Shown here in pieces: positions 1 to 5,752 of a DNA stretch of 24,285 nt (position 1 is its first letter; each line of letters opens with the position of its first letter). The translations under genes were made by a program, and so were the position numbers. The notes below the pieces were generated by a model. It ran no database searches. It saw only the letters and a list, made by a program, of their open reading frames with translations, and was not told the origin of the DNA. Source of the stretch: an uncultured Eubacteriales bacterium (GTDB lineage: Bacteria; Bacillota; Clostridia; Oscillospirales; Acutalibacteraceae); NCBI GenBank assembly GCA_934444695.1, contig CAKSDF010000014.1, forward strand, positions 1 through 24,285, read 5' to 3'.

Positions 1-376
1 CTTCATATCCTATCCATACATCGCTGCCGATTACAATATCGCCTTTGTTATCCCAGGCCTCGCGGATGTTTTTGACATCCAGTCCCCATTCTTCAAAAAA
101 GATCGGGAAGGGGTAGGTTGAGAGTGATTTGAGGCTGTGGTTTGCGCTTGTAAAAATAAACTTTGCACCGCAGGCTATGGAACAGAACTTGCCGATTTTA
201 AGCTTATCTCCGTTGACGGAATAATGATAGAGTACATTGTTTTTTTCAAAATCGCAGGGATCGTTTACAAAGTCGTTGTACATGGTATAATCGCCGATCT
301 CGATGTTTTTTCCCTTTACAACGCGGTTTAAATATACCGTCTGCTCGTCTCCCGTGCGGGGATAAATGCTTTGCAT
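1..376 (-). CDS. Vat/CatB-type hexapeptide-repeat acetyltransferase, 3' part beyond window
   Basis: The N-terminal 125 codons of a gene run off the left edge. The reverse strand opens with ATG at 376, about 5 nt after an AAGGTGG ribosome site. The protein starts MQSIYPRTGDEQTVYLNR and contains LYHY, then KLKIGKFCSIACG, then SANHSLKSLSTYPF, then GDIVIGSDVWIGYE. This order matches the xenobiotic acetyltransferase family (streptogramin A acetyltransferases Vat and CatB-like chloramphenicol acetyltransferases), acetyl-CoA-dependent enzymes with a left-handed beta-helix. The His of SANH is the expected catalytic base. It lies 90 bp downstream of the DUF998 gene on the same strand, probably in one transcript from the operator-controlled promoter at 1289-1317. 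Many homologues have no proven antibiotic substrate, so resistance is only a possibility. Family call is firm; substrate is unknown. Confidence 0.85.
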   Translation of the reverse strand, partial: MQSIYPRTGDEQTVYLNRVVKGKNIEIGDYTMYNDFVNDPCDFEKNNVLYHYSVNGDKLKIGKFCSIACGAKFIFTSANHSLKSLSTYPFPIFFEEWGLDVKNIREAWDNKGDIVIGSDVWIGYE

Positions 377-466
377 AGATTCCACCTTATCTTTTTTGAA
401 ATTGTTTTTTCAGCTGCGTTTCAACATTCTTTTCTCTTACGCTTTTTTGACGGGATGTTATGCCGT

Positions 467-1114
467 TCATTCATTTTGTCCCTTTGAAAAGAAGAGATGA
501 AGACCTAAAGCTGCGTTGAACCCTGTTGCGGCAAAAACGCTGAACCGTTCGACCACGCCGAAATACCCGGCCGGAACAATCTTCATTCCAAGCGCCCCCA
601 CCAGCATCATAACAAGGGCCGCTGCGGCGCATATTCCGTATGATCGGCAGTCCCTGCTTTTTATTCCGGCAACAATTATCAGGGTCAGCGAAACTATCGA
701 AAGCAGCACCACAAGGGCGGTCACGGCAATGTGCATTTTATCCTGAAAGGCCCCCGCATAGCCGCTGTCGCTTAAAGGGAAAGCACGGTAGCCCACTGCC
801 GATATCCATTCCATCACCGCAAAGGCATAAATCCCGCCTCTCAGCAGCTTTGTTTTTTGCCCGGTTATTCCGATGCACACCACCGTTGCGTTTACCACCT
901 CGCAAACGGCATACGGAGCGCTCAGCCGATTCCATAAGGCAAGAGACGGAGCATTTGCGGCGCTTAAATCGCTGACCGCCTGGGCAAGGGAGTTATATCC
1001 CGGGTAGGCAATCGGCGAAAAGACCACCGCCGACGTGTATGAAAGAAGGCTGAGCACTCCTAAAAGTCCCAGCTTTTGAATCAGAGTTTTGTTTGCTACC
1101 GGCGTCCTGCTCAT
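467..1114 (-). CDS. DUF998 family integral membrane protein
   Basis: 215 residues, mostly hydrophobic, with about six membrane segments (near residues 12-34, 65-85, 90-108, 125-150, 157-178 and 190-210). The short motif after the first segment, SPIAYPGYNSLAQAVSDLSA, is the typical DUF998 region (a proline-rich loop followed by a conserved SDLxA). The ATG at 1114 is preceded by AAGGAAG at a good distance. No biochemical function is established for DUF998. Such genes often sit beside regulators or small detoxification enzymes, which fits the acetyltransferase immediately downstream. Transcription probably starts near 1282 under the palindrome at 1266-1287, giving an mRNA leader of about 165 nt. 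Family assignment is good; role is unknown. Confidence 0.8.
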   Translation of the reverse strand: MSRTPVANKTLIQKLGLLGVLSLLSYTSAVVFSPIAYPGYNSLAQAVSDLSAANAPSLALWNRLSAPYAVCEVVNATVVCIGITGQKTKLLRGGIYAFAVMEWISAVGYRAFPLSDSGYAGAFQDKMHIAVTALVVLLSIVSLTLIIVAGIKSRDCRSYGICAAAALVMMLVGALGMKIVPAGYFGVVERFSVFAATGFNAALGLHLFFSKGQNE

Positions 1115-1265
1115 TATAATTTTTCTTCCTTTTTTATTCCATCGATTTTGCTTACATTTTTATGATAAATCTAACGATTATGTAAGTTTTAGCGCGGCGC
1201 ACCGTCGGGATGATTACCTTCGGGAACCGCCGTATAAACGACTTATTTATTGCGGCTATGTTTAA

Positions 1266-1287
1266 CTAACTAATATTCGTTAGTTAG
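1266..1287. promoter_or_regulatory. Palindromic operator, TetR-family-like, overlapping the start site of the DUF998 operon
   Basis: Two perfect 8-bp arms, CTAACTAA and TTAGTTAG, are separated by 6 bp. The palindrome starts 2 bp downstream of the -10 box at 1289-1294, so it covers the predicted transcription start and a bound repressor would block polymerase. Size, AT-rich sequence and spacing resemble TetR-family operators; the repressor gene is not in this window. Confidence 0.6.
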
Positions 1288-1288
1288 G

Positions 1289-1317
1289 ATTATAAACCCT
1301 TCCTTTGCCCTTGTCAA
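1289..1317 (-). promoter_or_regulatory. Consensus sigma-A promoter for DUF998/acetyltransferase operon
   Basis: Read on the minus strand, TTGACA (1317-1312), a 17-bp spacer and TATAAT (1294-1289) match the consensus at all twelve positions. Such a strong promoter would be active unless repressed, which fits the overlapping palindrome just downstream. Confidence 0.85.
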
Positions 1318-1501
1318 CAGGTTTTTTGTTTTATTTTTAAAAAAAATATTTTGCACAAAATATGCTTCCGCTGCCTGCAAACAAACCTTTCCCAAAGGGC
1401 GGCAAAAAAGCTTGAAAAGACCGGAAAATTCATCATGGCGCACTGTGCATTTAAGCGGCAGATTTGACAAACGGATTAACCATAGTGCACACAAAAAAGC
1501 G

Positions 1502-1530
1502 TTGATATCAATATAGCAATATGATATACT
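1502..1530 (+). promoter_or_regulatory. Promoter upstream of repeat element R1-A and the MORN gene
   Basis: TTGATA (1502-1507), a 17-bp spacer and TATACT (1525-1530) with an extended -10 TG at 1522-1523. Transcription from about 1537 would pass through the folded element at 1624-1761 before reaching the MORN gene at 1951. The leader would be about 410 nt, or the promoter may serve a short RNA ending in the element. Confidence 0.65.
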
Positions 1531-1623
1531 GGAAAAAACAATAACATTTTATGAGAGCGGTAAAAGATATTTTCGTGGAGAAATATATGCCTCTGCGGCG
1601 GGAAGCTGAGGTTGCGGCGGTAC

Positions 1624-1761
1624 GCTGAGGCTGTCAGCGCAGCTGACCGGAGGGAGGCGCTGGCGAAAATGCCAATTGTATTTTTTCAGGTAATATAGAT
1701 TTTCCGGAAAGCCTGCAAAATACCGCTCCCTCCGTTCCCGGCCCGCCGGGAAAGCCTCAGC
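1624..1761. repeat. R1-A: cruciform-type palindromic element, full copy
   Basis: Outer 9-bp stem GCTGAGGCT (1624-1632) with AGCCTCAGC (1753-1761). Left side hairpin GTCAGC, loop GCA, GCTGAC (1633-1647). Right side hairpin TTCCCGG, loop CCCG, CCGGGAA (1735-1752). Second 9-bp stem CGGAGGGAG (1648-1656) with CTCCCTCCG (1726-1734), enclosing a centre of about 70 nt. The same plan recurs at 15454-15597 with identical 9-mers. No coding function is evident and no clear target-site duplication is visible. It resembles the MITE/REP-like palindromes common in gut Clostridia; that comparison is from memory. Confidence 0.85.
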
Positions 1762-1950
1762 GGCAGCACAACCGACAGGATAACGCAGCTTAACAGCGCC
1801 ATAAAGATATCGCATAAAAAGCAACGGCACCTCATATTCAGGCGGTTTGGCAATAGTCGCTCAAAGCACCATATAAAAATGCATCATATAAAAACTTATA
1901 ACTGCATAAAACCCATAAAACATAAACACGCAAAAGAAAGCAGGGATGTT

Positions 1951-3159
1951 ATGAAAATCGAGCACAGACCATCCGGCGGAAAAGACTTTTACTACCTTGA
2001 ATTTGACAACGGAGACTATTATACCGGAGGCTATGTAAACGGCAAGCTCAACGGATACGGAATATACACCTGGGCCGACGGCTCCGTTTATGCCGGCAAT
2101 TTTATCGACAATCAAAGGACAGGATTGGGAAAAACCCAGTGGCCCGGCGGCAGTTTTTATGAAGGAGAATATCTGGGCGGGGATTTCCACGGCAAAGGCA
2201 CCTATACCTGGGCAAACGGAGAGCAATATGAAGGTGACTTTGTGCACAATAAACGCACCGGAAGCGGCAAGTATACCTGGACCGACGGAGCAACGTACAT
2301 AGGCGGCTATTTCGACGGAAAGTGCGATGGCTTCGGCAAATACATCCACAGCGACGGCGAGGTCTTCGAGGGCAGATACAAAGACGGTATGCGCCACGGG
2401 GAAGGAACCGTCACCTATCCCGACGGCCGCAAAGAAAAGCTGATATACGAGTTTAACAAGATCGTCAGCCGCGAGCCTATCGAAACCACAAGAACCCTCG
2501 ACATCAACAGTCTCGGCAGTTGGGACGACATAAAATCGGGCAAGGCAAAGCAGCAATCCCTTGATGCATCACGACGTCTATCGGAGCTTAACAAGCTGTT
2601 CAATGTATTCCTTCATCCTTGGCTTTTTGAAAGCTTTTCGGATCCTTCCGACCGCAATATCGAGCGTTCCTGTATGTTTCTTGAGAAATATATAACCGAG
2701 GCCGAACAGCTTTTCCTTGACAACAAGCTTCGTCAAAGCGCCGACCGGCTTGGGGAAATACTGGGCTATAAATTCGGCACCGACGCCAACCACTGGATAT
2801 ACGACGAGCATAACGAATATTTCAGTTCCTTTATCTGCGGTGCATTTAACGACCTGTCAAATAAGGATGCAAGCAGCCTTCATAATGCCGACCGTATTAT
2901 TTCAGCCGCCACAAACATCGCCTGTTATATGTGGGAAAAATACGATGTGGACGATGTGCTTTTTGCCCTGCGTACCCTTTGGGAAGGCTTTGGAAAGAGT
3001 GACTGCGGAGCGGATTTCCTCTGGGTCTGCCGAATGTCGGAAAACGGCAATTACACCGAAAAAAGCGAGATCGACGACATCGAAGAGGACATTTACGGCC
3101 TCGATGTTGACAGTATGACAATGGGTTCCGACGGAAAGCTTTACGACCCGTTTATGTGA
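1951..3159 (+). CDS. MORN-repeat protein with uncharacterised C-terminal domain
   Basis: 402 residues from the ATG at 1951, which follows GCAGGGATGTT. An in-frame ATG at 1879 has no ribosome site and would add 24 basic residues. Residues 22-160 hold six consecutive 23-residue MORN repeats of the form YxGxYxxGxxxGxGxYxWxDG, each starting near a tyrosine and ending in DG, GG or NG. MORN repeats form elongated beta-hairpin stacks that usually bind lipids or proteins. Residues 195-402 form a second region rich in Asp, Glu, Trp and Cys, mostly helical in appearance, which I do not recognise. There is no signal peptide or membrane segment, so a cytoplasmic location is likely. The hydrolase gene follows 95 bp downstream on the same strand without a strong terminator, suggesting co-transcription. 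Function unknown. Confidence 0.85.
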   Translation: MKIEHRPSGGKDFYYLEFDNGDYYTGGYVNGKLNGYGIYTWADGSVYAGNFIDNQRTGLGKTQWPGGSFYEGEYLGGDFHGKGTYTWANGEQYEGDFVHNKRTGSGKYTWTDGATYIGGYFDGKCDGFGKYIHSDGEVFEGRYKDGMRHGEGTVTYPDGRKEKLIYEFNKIVSREPIETTRTLDINSLGSWDDIKSGKAKQQSLDASRRLSELNKLFNVFLHPWLFESFSDPSDRNIERSCMFLEKYITEAEQLFLDNKLRQSADRLGEILGYKFGTDANHWIYDEHNEYFSSFICGAFNDLSNKDASSLHNADRIISAATNIACYMWEKYDVDDVLFALRTLWEGFGKSDCGADFLWVCRMSENGNYTEKSEIDDIEEDIYGLDVDSMTMGSDGKLYDPFM

Positions 3160-3254
3160 TTTTCTCAAGTTGCCTTTAACGGCATTTCTCATCAGCCGAC
3201 CGCCGATTGCTTAAATATCAGGCGGCCGACCGACAAAAACGAAAGGACGGAAAA

Positions 3255-3962
3255 ATGACCCCACCTTTACAGCAAAAAACAACCTTTAAACTCTTTCATA
3301 AATCAGCCGGAGAGGGGCATCCCCTGATTCTTTTACACGGAAACGGCGAGGACTGCACATATTTCGACGGTCAGATTCCCGCCTTCAGCGCCCGCCGCAG
3401 GGTCATCGCCATAGACACCCGCGGCCACGGAGCATCTCCTCGGGGAAACGCTCCCTTTTGCCTTAACACCTTTGCCGACGACCTCTATAATTTTATGAAA
3501 TCGGAAGGTATCGAATCGGCCGACATTCTCGGTTTTTCGGACGGAGGAAACATCGCACTTCTCTTTGCGCTTGCCCACCCCGAAATGGTGACCCGCCTGA
3601 TTTTAAACGGTGCAAACCTTTCCCCGAAAGGCATAAAACCCGCCGTTCAGCTGCCCATCGAGCTTGGATATCGCATTGCCCGCACCTTTGCGAAAAAAAG
3701 CAATCAGGCAAAAGTCAACGCCGAGATGCTTGGACTTATGGTCAACGAGCCGCACATTTCAAGGGAGTCCCTTGAACGGCTTAAAATGCCGGTTTTGGTC
3801 ATCGCCGGGACAAAGGATATGGTTAAAAACAAACACACACTGCTCATACAAAACAGCATTAAAAACAGCCGTCTTGCCATTATAAAAGGCGATCACTTTA
3901 TAGCTCATAAAAATCCCAAGCAATTTAATCGGGCGGTATTGGATTTCCTCGAGACCACATGA
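3255..3962 (+). CDS. Alpha/beta-fold hydrolase
   Basis: 235 residues; ATG at 3255 after AAAGGACGG. An in-frame ATG at 3207 lacks a ribosome site. Expected fold motifs occur in order: oxyanion-hole LLHGNGED (H28-G29), DTRGHGAS (residues 54-61), nucleophile elbow GFSDGG with S95, acid D188 in AGTKDMV, and catalytic His in KGDHFIAHKNP (H213 most likely, H218 alternative). No signal peptide is present, so it is probably cytosolic. The family includes esterases, lactonases and C-C bond hydrolases, and the sequence does not reveal the substrate. It probably shares a transcript with the upstream MORN gene and ends just before the terminator at 4001-4025. Confidence 0.88.
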   Translation: MTPPLQQKTTFKLFHKSAGEGHPLILLHGNGEDCTYFDGQIPAFSARRRVIAIDTRGHGASPRGNAPFCLNTFADDLYNFMKSEGIESADILGFSDGGNIALLFALAHPEMVTRLILNGANLSPKGIKPAVQLPIELGYRIARTFAKKSNQAKVNAEMLGLMVNEPHISRESLERLKMPVLVIAGTKDMVKNKHTLLIQNSIKNSRLAIIKGDHFIAHKNPKQFNRAVLDFLETT

Positions 3963-4000
3963 CCGATTCAGGCAAAGGACGGTTTTTTAAGAAAAAACTA

Positions 4001-4025
4001 AAAGACGGCTTTAAACGCCGTCTTT
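4001..4025. terminator. Intrinsic terminator, probably bidirectional
   Basis: Perfect 9-bp stem AAAGACGGC / GCCGTCTTT with a 7-nt loop. T-rich sequence follows on the plus strand, and a longer T tract follows on the minus strand. It lies 38 bp after the hydrolase stop codon. Confidence 0.8.
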
Positions 4026-4047
4026 ATTTATGTGATTTCAGAAAAAG

Positions 4048-4100
4048 CAACGCCTCGGGGCCTTTAAAACGGATACCATTCCGTCTGCCCCGGGGCGTTG
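4048..4100. terminator. Second hairpin terminator between convergent genes
   Basis: The 13-bp arms CAACGCCTCGGGG and CCCCGGGGCGTTG have one G-T wobble and enclose a smaller ACGGA/TCCGT hairpin. TTTATTTTAT follows on the plus strand and a run of T on the minus strand. It sits between the hydrolase (plus) and the CNNM-type gene (minus), so it can serve both. Confidence 0.75.
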
Positions 4101-4125
4101 TTTATTTTATGATTTTAATCTATGC

Positions 4126-4153
4126 GGCAAGGCAATTACGGCAAGGCAATTAC
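4126..4153. repeat. Tandem duplication of a 14-bp unit
   Basis: GGCAAGGCAATTAC occurs twice head to tail, 16 bp beyond the stop codon of the CNNM-type gene. It looks like a small slippage duplication with no evident function. Confidence 0.8.
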
Positions 4154-4169
4154 ACCGGGAAACGGTCGG

Positions 4170-5630
4170 TCAATCCTTCTTTCCCGTGCCTTCCTTTTTG
4201 CCGTTTTTATCGGTTCTGCCGCTTATGGGCGTTTTTTCGTTTCCGGCGGATTTTTCATCCTTTACCGTTCTTTGCTCCCGCTCGTCATCCTGATCATCTT
4301 CGGGAATGGGCAGCTTTTCCACCCTTACCTTTTCGATTCGCCGTTCGTTGACCTCCTCAACCGTAAAAAGGGTGTGGGCGGCCTCGACGGTGGGATGCTC
4401 GTTCTCTTTAGGGATGTAACCGAGCTTTGTCATTATCAGCCCCGCCAAAGTGTCGTAATCCCCTTCGGGTAGCTCTCTGCCGAGCTTTTCCGAAAGCTCG
4501 TCGATGTCGATAACTCCGTCGACCGTGAAAACGTTTTCCGAAAGCTGTTCTATATCCTCGTCCTCATCGTCGTATTCATCCTGAATGCTGCCGACAATGG
4601 TTTCGATAAGATCCTCCATGGTCACGATTCCGGCCGTTCCGCCGTATTCGTCAACCACCACCGCAAGCTGTATTCTCTTTTCGGTCATTTCGGTGAAAAG
4701 GTCGCGGCAGTTTTTGGACTCGGGAACAAAATGCACCTCACGCATCTTTTGGGAAAGGGTATCTCCCGACGGGATGCTGCTTCCCACATAGGGCAAAAGA
4801 TCCTTTACGTAAATGACTCCGACGATGTTATCGAGATCGTCCTCGAAAACGGGGATTCTCGAAAAGCCTTCTTCCACCGCCACCTTAACGGTATCGTCGA
4901 TACTGTCGGTAATCTCCACCGCCACAACGTCGGTACGGTGGGTCATAATTTCGTCCACCGAGGTATCGTCAAATTCGAAAATGTTGTTTATCATTTCCTT
5001 CTGACTTTCCTCGATAACGCCCTTTTCCTCGCCCACGTCGACCATCATACGTATTTCTTCCTCGGTGACGTTTTCAGGCTCTTCGGACGGATTAATTCCG
5101 AATATCCTTACCACAAGATTTGTGGAAGCCGAAAGCAGCGCGATAAAGGGACGCATTACCCTTCTGACAAAGAGAAGAATGCCCACCACCGCAAAGGATA
5201 TCTTTTCGGGATTCTGAATGGCGATTCTCTTGGGCACAAGCTCGCCCAGCACAAGGGAAAAATAGGACATAATGACCGTTACGACCACCAGCGAAAGTCC
5301 GTTTAAAAAGCCTGCATGGCTCTGTCCGAATTCACCGAACCAGCGTACAAGGGTTGCGCCGAATTTGTCCACAAAGGTCTGGGAAGCCGATGCCGACGTA
5401 AGAAATCCGGCAAGGGTAACTCCGATTTGTATGGTCGAAAGAAAGGCAGCGGAATTTTCGGTAAGCTTAACCACCTTTTTGGCCTTTTTGTGGCCCTCCT
5501 CGGCCATTTTGTCGATCTTGGCATCGTTAAGTGAAATTATGGCGATCTCGCTCATGGCAAAAAAAGCGTTGAGCAAAATCAGTATGAGCAGTAAAATCAG
5601 CTTGCCTATTAAATTTCCGGGGTCATCCAT
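4170..5630 (-). CDS. CNNM/CorC (HlyC/TlyC) family membrane protein with CBS pair
   Basis: 486 residues; start at 5630 follows AAGGAGAG. Domains in order: a DUF21/CNNM transmembrane domain (about 5-180) with membrane helices near 8-25, 62-80, 110-130 and 145-170 and the conserved GELVPKRIAIQNPEKIS at 129-145; a cytosolic acidic linker with EEEIRMMVDVGEEKGVI; two CBS motifs (about 220-285 and 290-350, including VVVDEYGGTAGIVTMEDLIE); a CorC_HlyC domain (about 365-440, with EGDYDTLAGLIM); and a hydrophilic tail of about 45 residues rich in Lys, Glu and Asp. Family members are linked to magnesium or cobalt efflux; the old 'hemolysin' name is misleading. It follows secA by 122 bp with no convincing terminator, so it may be co-transcribed. 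Confidence 0.93.
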   Translation of the reverse strand: MDDPGNLIGKLILLLILILLNAFFAMSEIAIISLNDAKIDKMAEEGHKKAKKVVKLTENSAAFLSTIQIGVTLAGFLTSASASQTFVDKFGATLVRWFGEFGQSHAGFLNGLSLVVVTVIMSYFSLVLGELVPKRIAIQNPEKISFAVVGILLFVRRVMRPFIALLSASTNLVVRIFGINPSEEPENVTEEEIRMMVDVGEEKGVIEESQKEMINNIFEFDDTSVDEIMTHRTDVVAVEITDSIDDTVKVAVEEGFSRIPVFEDDLDNIVGVIYVKDLLPYVGSSIPSGDTLSQKMREVHFVPESKNCRDLFTEMTEKRIQLAVVVDEYGGTAGIVTMEDLIETIVGSIQDEYDDEDEDIEQLSENVFTVDGVIDIDELSEKLGRELPEGDYDTLAGLIMTKLGYIPKENEHPTVEAAHTLFTVEEVNERRIEKVRVEKLPIPEDDQDDEREQRTVKDEKSAGNEKTPISGRTDKNGKKEGTGKKD

Positions 5631-5752
5631 AAAAGAATAATCTCTCCTTTTTGTTTCTGTTTATAAATTTTGTTTTGATGTTTTTACTGTCGGTGTTCCT
5701 GCGTTTTTTGCTTTATGAGTTTTTGCAAACCCGGTCGGGAAAGCGCAAGTCA

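Noticed and set aside
1549..1830. Minus-strand frame sharing the peptide SCADSLS with a frame at 15424-15624
   Set aside because: The shared peptide comes from translation of the R1 palindrome in both places; no ribosome sites are present and the stems explain the conservation better than a protein.
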